Assembly: GCA_964607755.1 (NCBI GenBank)
Contig: CAZSMC010000026.1
Span: 1 to 60,688, forward strand
Direction: 5' to 3'
Length of the DNA stretch: 60,688 nt
Source: CAZSMC01 sp964607755
GTDB lineage: Bacteria; Zhuqueibacterota; Zhuqueibacteria; Residuimicrobiales; Krinioviventaceae
Positions within the stretch are counted from its first letter, which is position 1, and every line of letters starts with the position of its first letter. Positions 1-8,658 of the stretch are shown here, one piece after another. The notes beneath the pieces were generated by a model, which had not been told where the DNA came from, did not search any database, and saw only the letters and a list, made by a program, of their open reading frames with translations. The translations under genes and the position numbers were made by a program.

Positions 1-1989
1 CGCTGGATTAAAAAACACATTCTGGCAAATTTTCATTCGTTTGAACTGATGATGGCGCCTTACGCCATCGGTCATTTAAAGATCGGATTTATTTTTGAAG
101 AACTCGGCTACAGAATGGCCGATGACGAACGCTTTAAACTTTACCTCACCAACGCACTGGAAATGGAAGAAATCGAGCAAATCGCCTTTCCCGGACTTTC
201 TTTGAGTGAAGAAAGCCATCTGGCGGGCAAGGTGAAAAAAGAACAACCAGTGCTGGTCATTTTGGGCAATCCGCCTTACAGCGGCATTTCCGCCAACATT
301 AACGAATGGACGGAACGTCTGCTTAAAGAAGATATTGACGATACGCAAAGTTACTACAAGGTGGACGGACAGCCACTGGGTGAGAAAAAACTCTGGCTAC
401 AAGATGATTATGTCAAGTTCCTGCGCTTTGCCCAGTGGAAAATTCAGACGTCCGGGCACGGCATTGTGGGTATGATCACCAATCACAGTTATCTGGACAA
501 TCCGACTTTTCGCGGTATGCGCCAGAGCCTGATGAAAACTTTTAACGAAATTTACATCCTCAATCTGCACGGCAACAGCCTGAAAAGGGAAACTACGCCG
601 GACGGAGGTAAAGATGAAAATGTTTTTGATATTCGCCAGGGTGTGGCCATTACACTATTTGTCAAAAACAAGAAAGCAAAAGAGCCGAAAGTATTTCATC
701 TGGACAAATATGGATTAAGGAAAGAAAAATACAAATGGCTTGACCGAACCGATTTTGTCATCAAAAATTACAAGGAAATTAAACCAGCTTCACCCTGGTA
801 TTTCTTTATTCCCCGTAATACATCTCGTATACAGAAATATTTACAGTGGAAAAAAATTGATGAAATATTTCCTGTAAATGTGACCGGAATTGTAACGGCA
901 AGAGACAATTTAGCCATCGATTTTGAAAAGCATTCTCTGAAAAACAAAATAATGATGTTTCGGAATAAGGATTTATCAGATGAAATAGTCAAAGAAGGAT
1001 TAAAATTAAAAGATAACTACCAATGGAAATTGACAGAACAAAGAAAACAATTTCAAAAAGTTGATGATTGGGAAACATACTTTAATAAAATTCTTTATCG
1101 ACCATTTGATGTTCGGCATATTTATTATCAAGACAACATCGTTTTTCGAACTCGTCGTGAAGTCATGCGCCACATGCTGGAAGAAAATATTGCGTTGTGC
1201 TTTATGCGCCAATTTTCTGGCAATATCCCATATTCCCATTTTTTAGTTACAGAACAAATGGTTGATAATCGCACTTTTTTTAGTAGTAAAGGAATTATTC
1301 AGCAAGCACCCTTATATATTTATCCAGAAGAAGAAAAGAAGAAATCTAAAACCGATTCAACCATCATGATAGTTTTCGAACCGCAGGAAAAATATGGTAA
1401 AAAACCCAATATAGCTCCAGCCATTTTTGAGAAACTGCAATCTGCTTACGGGCAAAAGCCAATCCCCGAAGATATTCTCTATTACATTTACGGCGTGTTT
1501 TACAGCAATATTTACCGCGAAACCTACGCCGAGTTTTTAAAGATCGATTTTCCGCGCGTGCCATTTACCGCAAATTATGACCTGTTCAAAAAGTTGGGCG
1601 AACTGGGCAAACACCTGGCCGACCTGCATCTGCTGAAAAGCCCGGCGCTCGATCCGCCCGTTGCCAGATATCAGGGCAGCCTGTCTGCTGGCAACGCACA
1701 GGCAGGCGGACCAAACGACCGGATTGATAAAATAACTTACAAAGAAGATGAACAGCGCATTTACATCAACAAAGACAAGTACTTTGAAGACGTTGCGCCG
1801 GAAGTTTGGAACTATCACATTGGCGGTTATCAGGTGTTGCATAAATATCTCAAAGAGCGCAAAGGCAGAAACATGGACGATGCGCCGCATTATTGCAGAA
1901 TAGTAACCGCATTAAGTAAAACCATTGAAATACAAGAGCAAATAGATGAAATATATCCTAAAGTTGAAAAGAAACTTGTTCAATTTTAA
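1..1989 (+). CDS. Type ISP restriction-modification enzyme, C-terminal part (5' end outside window)
   Basis: The reading frame is open to base 1, so the gene begins upstream and only about 660 codons of its C-terminal portion are visible. An adenine-methyltransferase motif IV, NPPY, lies at 268-279. It is preceded by a 'FELMMAPYAIGHLK' segment that is typical of single-chain type ISP/IIG enzymes of the LlaBIII kind, in which nuclease, helicase, methylase and target-recognition domains are fused. The visible part therefore holds the methylase catalytic core followed by the target-recognition domain. The stretch from about 760 to 1440 is clearly more AT-rich than both flanks, which fits a swapped recognition domain. 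The enzyme would methylate adenine in, and cleave, unmodified foreign DNA in the cytoplasm. No partner gene follows; the next gene is unrelated. The nuclease and helicase part cannot be checked here. Confidence 0.85.
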   Translation, partial: RWIKKHILANFHSFELMMAPYAIGHLKIGFIFEELGYRMADDERFKLYLTNALEMEEIEQIAFPGLSLSEESHLAGKVKKEQPVLVILGNPPYSGISANINEWTERLLKEDIDDTQSYYKVDGQPLGEKKLWLQDDYVKFLRFAQWKIQTSGHGIVGMITNHSYLDNPTFRGMRQSLMKTFNEIYILNLHGNSLKRETTPDGGKDENVFDIRQGVAITLFVKNKKAKEPKVFHLDKYGLRKEKYKWLDRTDFVIKNYKEIKPASPWYFFIPRNTSRIQKYLQWKKIDEIFPVNVTGIVTARDNLAIDFEKHSLKNKIMMFRNKDLSDEIVKEGLKLKDNYQWKLTEQRKQFQKVDDWETYFNKILYRPFDVRHIYYQDNIVFRTRREVMRHMLEENIALCFMRQFSGNIPYSHFLVTEQMVDNRTFFSSKGIIQQAPLYIYPEEEKKKSKTDSTIMIVFEPQEKYGKKPNIAPAIFEKLQSAYGQKPIPEDILYYIYGVFYSNIYRETYAEFLKIDFPRVPFTANYDLFKKLGELGKHLADLHLLKSPALDPPVARYQGSLSAGNAQAGGPNDRIDKITYKEDEQRIYINKDKYFEDVAPEVWNYHIGGYQVLHKYLKERKGRNMDDAPHYCRIVTALSKTIEIQEQIDEIYPKVEKKLVQF

Positions 1990-2218
1990 AAAGGAAAATC
2001 AATAAACAGAGAATCCACATAGCCATTGGCTCAGCCTGAACGCAGGGGCGGTACGGTTTTTCATTTTTGTTTTCCGCAAAGTTTTTTGGTTTATCAAAGA
2101 TTTATAGCTCGTAAGCCTGTGGCAGGTTGACCAAAACGGTTATGTTGATAAATCCATTGCTTAAAAAATATATTTCAAAATAAATATTTCACAACAGAAT
2201 TCATGACCGGAGTTTAAT

Positions 2219-2962
2219 GTGGCACCTCGCCCGGATATTATTGCGCACCGCGGCGCATCAACATCAGCCCCGGAAAATACTCTCGCCGCCTTTCAGCGCG
2301 CGTTCGACGACGGCGCAGACGGCATTGAAGGCGACTTTTATCTGACCCGCGACAATCACATTGTTTGCATTCACGATCGGTCCACAAAGCGCACAGCCGG
2401 AAAAGACCTGGATGTAACGGCTTCCACTTTGAGCGAGTTGCAAAAACTGGATATGGGTTCGTGGAAAGGAGAGCAATGGCGCGGCGAACGCATCCCGTCG
2501 CTGCCGGAAATCATGGATATACTGCCGCCGGGGAAATTATTATACATTGAAATCAAGGATAATCAGCGAATTATCGAGCCGCTGGAACGGATCATTAACG
2601 GGACCAAAAATCCGGATGCCATTCGAATACAAACGTTTTATCCGGATGTTTTAGCAGTAGCAAAAAAGCACATGCCAAACATAAAAATGTATTGGCTGGT
2701 GCCGTTCAGGCACCAGGATATGAGCAAAGCCCGACCAGAAAAAATTGTCGCACTGGTGTCTTCAATTGGCGCAGAGGGAGTGAGCTGCGAGGCAAATGAA
2801 ACGTTCGTTACGAAAAATTTTCAGACAACGATACATGATGCTAGTCTGGAATTGCACATCTATGATATTAACAATGAAAAGCAAGCCCAAAAATGGGCGC
2901 CGTTTGTCAAGTCGATTACAAGTGATGATCCACAAACTATTAAAAAAGCGCTTTCATCCTAG
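2219..2962 (+). CDS. Glycerophosphodiester phosphodiesterase family protein
   Basis: This 247-residue protein is a single GDPD-type TIM barrel. The family hydrolyses glycerophosphodiesters to glycerol-3-phosphate and an alcohol. The signature is plain: AHRGAS at residues 9-14, PENT at 18-21, the acidic pair E37/D39 and the second histidine in the IHD motif at 51-53, which together make the metal site and general acid/base. There is no signal peptide, so it is probably cytoplasmic. The start is the GTG at 2219: an in-frame stop lies at 2204-2206 and GGAG at 2209-2212 is spaced six bases from it. The gene stands alone between two restriction-modification loci, with about 230 bases before and 185 bases after it. 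Confidence 0.9.
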   Translation: MAPRPDIIAHRGASTSAPENTLAAFQRAFDDGADGIEGDFYLTRDNHIVCIHDRSTKRTAGKDLDVTASTLSELQKLDMGSWKGEQWRGERIPSLPEIMDILPPGKLLYIEIKDNQRIIEPLERIINGTKNPDAIRIQTFYPDVLAVAKKHMPNIKMYWLVPFRHQDMSKARPEKIVALVSSIGAEGVSCEANETFVTKNFQTTIHDASLELHIYDINNEKQAQKWAPFVKSITSDDPQTIKKALSS

Positions 2963-3078
2963 CCGCTTCCACACTGGTACAATTAATTCTCAGGCGCGTG
3001 GGAATAATGCGCATTAAAATTTGATAGCGCAAAGCGAACCGGTTGAGAAAGTTGGACTTGCCTGCCTCAATAAAAAAC

Positions 3079-3129
3079 TATGATTTGTGATTTAATTTTA
3101 TTAAAATTTTAGGAAATACACAAATCATA
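3079..3129. promoter_or_regulatory. Inverted repeat upstream of the type II R-M operon (possible operator)
   Basis: TATGATTTGTG at 3079-3089 is matched by its perfect reverse complement CACAAATCATA at 3119-3129, separated by 29 bases of almost pure A and T. The second arm ends 18 bases before the ATG of the endonuclease gene. Position and symmetry suit an operator or an mRNA hairpin that limits endonuclease expression. No controller (C) protein gene is visible, so the binding protein, perhaps the methyltransferase itself, is unknown. Confidence 0.45.
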
Positions 3130-3147
3130 ACTCACAAAGACATAAAT

Positions 3148-4020
3148 ATGAATTTCGATAATCATATTAATTGGTTTTGCGAAAATGCGGGTTCGTGTAA
3201 CGTACATGGGAAAAATATTTTAGCAAAGCTGAAGAAGAATCAAAAATTAAATCCTAGAGAAAAAGAAGAACTGACAAAAGTTGTTCCATCATATAAAGAC
3301 TGGTATAAAAAAAATACCGAATTAGATAAATTTAACGAGCCTGATATTGAAATCAGAGTTAACTGGCTAAATCAATATAAAAAATTGATAGAAAATATTT
3401 CTTTTACAGCTCAATCGAAACTTCATTCGACTGTTATTGAAGAGTTTCTTTATTTTTTGTTTAAAGACCTTTTAAGCTCATTGAATGAAGAATCAGTAAC
3501 TCCTCAAAAAACAAACATGAAAACAATACTACTGGGCGGGATAAGGGCCTATAGCAATCTATATTTTGCCCCTGAGAATTATTCTAAATTCTTAAATTCT
3601 CCAAATATGAAAATCAATGAAAAAGACCAGGATTTTTCAATATATCGTGCAATTCAATTAAAAGCAGACAATGAGAATAAAAAAATCAATGTTCCGATAG
3701 TGTCAATTGAATGCAAAACATATATAGACAAAACAATGCTGGAAGGATCAATTGCAACTGCTGAAAAAATTAAATATGGAAATCCCTATTGTAAATACAT
3801 CGTAGTTACAGACACCTATGATGTCAGCTATAATGTAGATCCGGCCTATTCCAGAATTGATCAAATTTATGTTTTAAAAAAGCAAAAACGGAGATCAAGT
3901 GTTAATCATCCAATTGATAACAATGTAGTTATTGATTTATTCAATTTTGTAAGTTCACATTTGCAGCGAAATTGGTCAAATATCGAAAATAAATTAAACA
4001 AAGAGGGAAAAATAATATGA
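3148..4020 (+). CDS. Type II restriction endonuclease, Bpu10I-like
   Basis: The 290-residue protein has a beta strand ending in IECK (E188, K190), which fits the ExK part of a PD-(D/E)xK nuclease site. The segment after it (TMLEGSIATAEKIKYGNP, then DPAYSRIDQIYVL) resembles the Bpu10I restriction endonuclease family as I remember it. The rest is charged, helical and cytosolic, with no signal peptide. Its stop codon overlaps the start of the adjacent methyltransferase (ATGA at 4017-4020), the normal layout of a type II R-M pair. The gene is much more AT-rich than the cytochrome maturation genes downstream, a sign of transfer. Bpu10I itself uses two different subunits; here only one nuclease gene is seen. 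The nuclease role is well supported by context, the exact family less so. Confidence 0.7.
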   Translation: MNFDNHINWFCENAGSCNVHGKNILAKLKKNQKLNPREKEELTKVVPSYKDWYKKNTELDKFNEPDIEIRVNWLNQYKKLIENISFTAQSKLHSTVIEEFLYFLFKDLLSSLNEESVTPQKTNMKTILLGGIRAYSNLYFAPENYSKFLNSPNMKINEKDQDFSIYRAIQLKADNENKKINVPIVSIECKTYIDKTMLEGSIATAEKIKYGNPYCKYIVVTDTYDVSYNVDPAYSRIDQIYVLKKQKRRSSVNHPIDNNVVIDLFNFVSSHLQRNWSNIENKLNKEGKII

Positions 4021-4949
4021 GGCCGGAAAAGGTAAAAAATAAATCGCTGAAAGAAAAGCAGCGTGGAGGGACGAAAAATCTCAAGACCGAATATCACACA
4101 TTGACATTCGACGATCAAACACAGTTTCTAAATAAAATTATTTGTGCACCGTGCGAAACCGTTTTGCCTGAAATACCTGATAATTCTATCGATATGATTA
4201 TAACGTCACCTCCTTACAACTTTGGCCATGCTTATGAAGGTGATATAAATGAAGATACCAACAGTTGGGATGATTATTTTCAAAGACTTTTGCTCATTTG
4301 GCAAGAGAGCTATCGCGTATTAAAACCCGGAGGACGAATTGCTGTTAACGTCCAACCTCTTTTTTCCGATTATATCCCAACTCATCATATCATCTCAAAT
4401 CAATTGTTGAATATTGGATTTTTGTGGAAAGCAGAAATTTTATGGGAGAAAAATAATTATAACGCAAAGTATACAGCCTGGGGAAGTTGGAAATCCCCAT
4501 CCATGCCCTATTTAAAATACACATGGGAATTCATTGAAGTTTTTGATAAAACGAGCCATAAAAAGACCGGCGAGAAAGAAAATATTGACATTACAGATGT
4601 CGAATTCAAAGAATGGGTTTATTCGAAATGGTGTTTTCCTCCAGAGAGAAAAATGAAAGAGTTTAAACATCCGGCCATGTTTCCTGAAGAATTGCCTAAA
4701 AGACTAATGAAATTATTTACTTATAAAGGTGACATTGTCCTGGATTTTTTTAACGGCGCAGGGACAACAACACTTTTAGCTCATAAATTAAAAAGACGTT
4801 ATATCGGCCTTGAAATCTCTTCAGAATATTGCAATATTGCTTTGAATAGAATTAAGCAACACGATCACCAAAAATCGTTATTTGAGGAAGAGGTTAAATT
4901 TTATTATCCTGAACCCGAATTAATTGTCTGGCCAGCTAAAGAAGAATAG
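4017..4949 (+). CDS. DNA methyltransferase, beta class (TSPPY type)
   Basis: This 310-residue protein carries the catalytic motif TSPPYNF at residues 63-69 near the N-terminus and the S-adenosylmethionine-binding motif (VLDFFNGAGTTT, about residues 241-252) near the C-terminus, the order that defines beta-class amino-methyltransferases. SPPY is most common in N4-cytosine enzymes but also occurs in adenine enzymes, so the modified base is not settled. It is translationally coupled to the upstream endonuclease by a four-base overlap and would protect host DNA at the same site. The first 35 residues are basic and lysine-rich and precede the conserved fold; a later start cannot be excluded. AT-rich like its partner. 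Confidence 0.88.
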   Translation: MRPEKVKNKSLKEKQRGGTKNLKTEYHTLTFDDQTQFLNKIICAPCETVLPEIPDNSIDMIITSPPYNFGHAYEGDINEDTNSWDDYFQRLLLIWQESYRVLKPGGRIAVNVQPLFSDYIPTHHIISNQLLNIGFLWKAEILWEKNNYNAKYTAWGSWKSPSMPYLKYTWEFIEVFDKTSHKKTGEKENIDITDVEFKEWVYSKWCFPPERKMKEFKHPAMFPEELPKRLMKLFTYKGDIVLDFFNGAGTTTLLAHKLKRRYIGLEISSEYCNIALNRIKQHDHQKSLFEEEVKFYYPEPELIVWPAKEE

Positions 4950-5063
4950 TACATGTTTTTCATATTCATACATATCCATAATAAATTTATCCCACACGAA
5001 AAAGGTATTTATACGGTTTCATACCGATAACTCGATTATGATACGCAAACAGAAAGGATTCCT

Positions 5064-5845
5064 TTGATAGATATTGGCTACCAGGCGCTAAACATCGCGT
5101 TTGTTCTGGCAGGTTATTCAGCAGTTCTTTATTTTATTAATGCATCAAAGCCAAATTCGAGTTTGATACAAAGCGCGCATCGAGCCCTTGTTGCTCAGTT
5201 CGTCTTTGTGGTATTGGCCTCGATTGCGCTTTTTTATGCGTTATTCACCAATGCATTTCAAGTCGAGTATGTGGCGCACTATTCCAACCGTTCACTTTCC
5301 TGGTTTTATAAATTCGCTGCTTTTTGGGCCGGACAGGCAGGTTCGCTTTTGCTATGGGCCCTGCTATTAGCCGTTTTCGGTCTGATTGTTTTGATAAAAA
5401 ACCGGCGCACGCATCCCGGCCTGGCTCCCTGGGCTCTCGGTATTATCAGTGCCACCTCGTTCTTTTTTCTGTATGTGCTCGTTTTTAAAAGCAATCCGTT
5501 CAGCAAACTGCCGTTTACACCTCAAGATGGCACCGGCCTCAATCCTTTACTGCAAAATCCGGAAATGATTTTTCATCCGCCGTCACTTTACGTGGGATTT
5601 GTGGGCTTTACAGTGCCGTTTGCGTTTGCCATGGCCGCGTTGTTTTCGGGCCTGCTCGATGAATCCTGGATCCGCACCATACGCCGCTGGACGCTTTTTT
5701 CCTGGCTCTTTCTCACCATCGGCAATATTCTGGGCATGCAATGGGCTTATGTTGAATTAGGCTGGGGCGGTTATTGGGCATGGGACCCGGTGGAAAACTC
5801 ATCGTTACTGCCATGGCTGACGTGCACAGCTTTTCTGCATTCGGT
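5064..5845 (+). CDS. ccmF: Cytochrome c heme lyase subunit CcmF, N-terminal part, cut by assembly gap
   Basis: CcmF is the multi-spanning inner-membrane protein that joins heme to the CxxCH motifs of apocytochrome c in the periplasm. The 260 codons before the gap contain the family's hydrophobic segments and the tryptophan-rich heme-handling WWD motif (GWGGYWAWDPVENSSLLPWL, encoded around 5761-5820). The start is TTG at 5064 with AGAAAGGA about five bases before it. The frame runs into the run of N at 5846. The remainder of the gene resumes at 5946 in another frame, which means the 100 N are a placeholder rather than a measured length. First visible gene of the ccm cluster. Confidence 0.93.
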
Positions 5846-5945
5846 NNNNNNNNNNNNNNNNNNNNNNNNNNNNNNNNNNNNNNNNNNNNNNNNNNNNNNN
5901 NNNNNNNNNNNNNNNNNNNNNNNNNNNNNNNNNNNNNNNNNNNNN
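5846..5945. other. Assembly gap of exactly 100 N inside ccmF
   Basis: One hundred N bases in a row. The two flanks encode the front and back of a single CcmF but in different reading frames, so the true gap is not 100 bases. Full-length CcmF proteins are usually about 630-680 residues; about 494 are encoded here, so roughly 450-550 bases are probably missing. Confidence 0.97.
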
Positions 5946-6649
5946 GGACGCGCCTGAACCGTCTGCTCAGACTGTCGGTGTTTCCGGTCATTTTCTCTGC
6001 AATGGTAACTGCTCTACTGATCGTTTTTGGCATCTCTCACGTCGCTGCACTGATTTCATTTTTCATCGGTGCTTTTGCCATTTCTGTGACGTTTACCGAT
6101 CTCATCAAAAACATTCGAGCTCGCAAACGGCGCCAGGGACTATCGTTTTTCTCTGCCTGTCTGCATTTAATGAACAAACACAAAAGACGCTACGGTGGTT
6201 ACATTGTTCATCTCGGTGTGTTGTTATTTTTTCTCGGCATTGTTGGTTCATCAGCGTTTTCAACGGAAAAAACACAAACTCTGCAGCCTGGCGAATCCAT
6301 TAAAACCGGCCAGTACGAGCTGGTTTATCAGGGCCTGATCGAAGAAAAAAGAGACATGATGGATATTGTCGCAGCCAGATTCGAGATATTGAAAAACGGA
6401 CAAGACATCGGCACAATCCGTTCAGAAAAGCACATTCATCCGAATTTTCAGCCTGTGACCGAAGTGGGCATTCGTTCAACCTTGTTGCAGGATATCTATG
6501 TCATTCTGGCGGATTATGAAAAATCATCACAAATGGCTACAATCGGCGTATTAATCAATCCGCTGGTCATCTGGATTTGGATCGGCGGCGTGGTCATGGT
6601 TATTGGCACGTTAATCGCCCTGTCACCGCACATTAAAAAGCAGAAATAG
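5946..6649 (+). CDS. ccmF: Cytochrome c heme lyase subunit CcmF, C-terminal part
   Basis: This is the continuation of the CcmF gene after the scaffold gap. About 234 codons encode two hydrophobic segments, then the conserved RYGGYIVHLGVLLFFLGI segment with its axial histidine, a periplasmic domain and a last membrane helix (LVIWIWIGGVVMVIGTLIAL) before a basic tail. The order matches the C-terminal third of CcmF. The TAG stop at 6647-6649 is followed two bases later by the ATG of the next gene, so the two are co-transcribed and probably translationally coupled. Confidence 0.93.
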
Positions 6650-6651
6650 CA

Positions 6652-6981
6652 ATGGATATTTTAACAATCATACTCGTTTTCCTAACCTGCGGATTTGTCG
6701 CATCACCGCTTTTTCGCAGCTCTGATGAAAAACACAAAGACCGCAGCGAACTAGAACAAAAGCAGCCGATGATTCAAAACATAATCGATGAATTGACACT
6801 GGACTATGAAACGGGTAAATTATCAAAAGAAGACTATGAGACTTTGGTCCAGGAGCATCAGCAGTTCAAACCAGAGAGCAACCAAACATCGCAGAAGCAC
6901 ATTAAAAACAAATGTCCGCAATGTGGTCACAAAATAAATAAAAAAGACAAGTTTTGTTCGAATTGCGGATTGAAATTGTAA
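6652..6981 (+). CDS. CcmI-like membrane-anchored zinc-ribbon protein
   Basis: A 109-residue protein with one N-terminal membrane helix (about residues 3-20), an acidic helical linker with a DYETGKLSKEDYE segment (about 59-71), and a C-terminal zinc ribbon made of two CxxC pairs (CPQC and CSNC) at about 88-106. The helix plus linker resembles the front of CcmI/CycH, which brings apocytochrome to the heme lyase; the zinc ribbon replaces the usual TPR part. It sits two bases after ccmF. A role in apocytochrome handling is inferred from position; the zinc site is seen directly. Confidence 0.7.
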   Translation: MDILTIILVFLTCGFVASPLFRSSDEKHKDRSELEQKQPMIQNIIDELTLDYETGKLSKEDYETLVQEHQQFKPESNQTSQKHIKNKCPQCGHKINKKDKFCSNCGLKL

Positions 6982-7004
6982 ATTCATTATTTTGATAAAT
7001 TCTC

Positions 7005-7964
7005 ATGAGAATCCTTTTTATCATACTCGTTTTTCTTTTCACCATAAATCATTGCGGTTTTGCCCAATACGTGGTCACAGGACAGGTTATAAACGCCTCT
7101 CGCGACAGCACAGCAGTGTCAGACATGCCAGTTCTGCTGGCAAAAATGACTCCGCAGGCTAATCAGCCTGTCATTTTGGACACAACCAAAAGTGCTGTCA
7201 ATGGACATTATCGTTTTCAGTTTGAGAACAAAGATGAAAACGCCACTTATTTTACGGCCGGTGATTACACCGGAGTGAGATATTACTCGAATTCTGCCGA
7301 GTTTGCAAACGGCAACGCACAAACGGTACTGGTTGTGCACGATATCACCCATTCAGCGGATAAAGTAACTACTTTCATGCACCACATTATTGTTGATGAC
7401 ATGGGCGAGTCGGTGCATTTCCGTGAAACGCATGTGCTTAACAACCCGGGCAACGCCACCATAACCCATGTTTTTGAACACCCGGATGCCGGCGCCGCCC
7501 TTTTTGAATTTCCCCTTCCTGCCTGCGCCCGGCATGCTGAGCCTGTTGCACCGCAGGCCCCGGGCGAACTGGTGGCCGAGTCCGGAAACGTCATTGACAG
7601 AGGCATCATGCCGCCTGGCAACCGGCAGGTCACATACACCTACGAATGTCCCTGGCAGAAAAACAGTGTCCGGATATCAGCCACAATTCGGCGGCCCACG
7701 CGCTCATTCGATGTCTTTATAGCCAATCCCCACGTGACCGTGTTTTCTGAGCAGTTGAAAGATCTGGGTGATTTTCAAATTCGCGGACACAATTATCATC
7801 GTTACGGTATTCGCACGCCGGATCCGGGTCTGGCTGTGCCGTTCGAATTACGCCGGTCCGGCAAACATCTCCAGTCACCGTATCCGGCAATTCTACTCAC
7901 AGCCGGACTCCTGGCACTCGGGTTAGTAGCGAGTTATATTCAACGAAAAAACAATCGCGTTTAA
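7005..7964 (+). CDS. Exported, C-terminally anchored protein of the ccm cluster, unknown function
   Basis: This 319-residue protein starts with a signal peptide (cleavage probable after GFA, about residue 20) and a beta-rich domain that opens with VVTGQVINAS and looks like a carboxypeptidase-regulatory/transthyretin-like fold. A second, all-beta domain follows, and the protein ends with one membrane helix (about 295-312) and a basic RKNNRV tail. The topology is a large periplasmic domain held in the inner membrane by its C-terminus. It lies between ccmF and ccmA, one base before ccmA, so it is part of the operon. No heme motif is present. It may be an apocytochrome or heme-complex scaffold, but that is position-based inference only. 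Confidence 0.6.
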   Translation: MRILFIILVFLFTINHCGFAQYVVTGQVINASRDSTAVSDMPVLLAKMTPQANQPVILDTTKSAVNGHYRFQFENKDENATYFTAGDYTGVRYYSNSAEFANGNAQTVLVVHDITHSADKVTTFMHHIIVDDMGESVHFRETHVLNNPGNATITHVFEHPDAGAALFEFPLPACARHAEPVAPQAPGELVAESGNVIDRGIMPPGNRQVTYTYECPWQKNSVRISATIRRPTRSFDVFIANPHVTVFSEQLKDLGDFQIRGHNYHRYGIRTPDPGLAVPFELRRSGKHLQSPYPAILLTAGLLALGLVASYIQRKNNRV

Positions 7965-7965
7965 A

Positions 7966-8658
7966 ATGATCCATGTTGAAAACATTGGCAAGAGCTTTGG
8001 TCACACACGGGCTTTAAACGCTGTCAGTTTTGACGTATCCGCAGGAGAATATGCGGCTATCCTGGGCGTTAATGGCGCAGGCAAAACCACGCTGGTGAAA
8101 ATTTTATCGACCTTGTCGCGCCCGTCTTCTGGTGGAGCCACTGTCTGCAGTTTCGACCTTTTAAAAAACTCGGTTAATATTCGTTCTCACATTGGCGTAA
8201 TGACTCACCACAGCTTTTTGTACCCTGATCTCTCCGCGCTGGAAAATCTGCAATTTTACGCGCGAATGTACGGCATTTCATGGAAACCACGTGCTGATGA
8301 ATTGCTGGATCTGGTGGGATTGTACCACAGGAGATACGATCCTGTGCGGACGTTTTCGCGAGGCATGCAGCAGCGATTGTCGCTGGCGCGAGCGATTTTG
8401 CACAAGCCTCAGATTTTATTGCTGGACGAACCCTTTGCCGGACTGGATGTCAAGGCTTCCGGCATGCTGAAAAGATTAATACACGATGCCATTGTTGAGG
8501 ACACCACTGTGCTGCTAACCACCCATGATGTCGACTTTGCCGTGCAAAACGCCAGCCGAATATTAATGCTGCATCAGGGGCAATTGATGGAGGACTGTCC
8601 CGCAAAGGACCTCTCGGTTGAAACAGTGAAACAAAAATTACTCGACAGCGCCCCATGA
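7966..8658 (+). CDS. ccmA: Heme exporter ATP-binding protein CcmA
   Basis: A 230-residue ABC ATPase with Walker A GVNGAGKTT (about residues 34-42), signature FSRGMQQRLSLARA, Walker B ILLLDEP and the switch-region histidine in TTHD. With CcmB and CcmC it drives release of heme-loaded CcmE in the Ccm system. Identification as CcmA rather than a generic ABC ATPase rests on the direct four-base overlap with ccmB (8655-8658) and the surrounding ccm genes. Length is normal for the family. Confidence 0.92.
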   Translation: MIHVENIGKSFGHTRALNAVSFDVSAGEYAAILGVNGAGKTTLVKILSTLSRPSSGGATVCSFDLLKNSVNIRSHIGVMTHHSFLYPDLSALENLQFYARMYGISWKPRADELLDLVGLYHRRYDPVRTFSRGMQQRLSLARAILHKPQILLLDEPFAGLDVKASGMLKRLIHDAIVEDTTVLLTTHDVDFAVQNASRILMLHQGQLMEDCPAKDLSVETVKQKLLDSAP

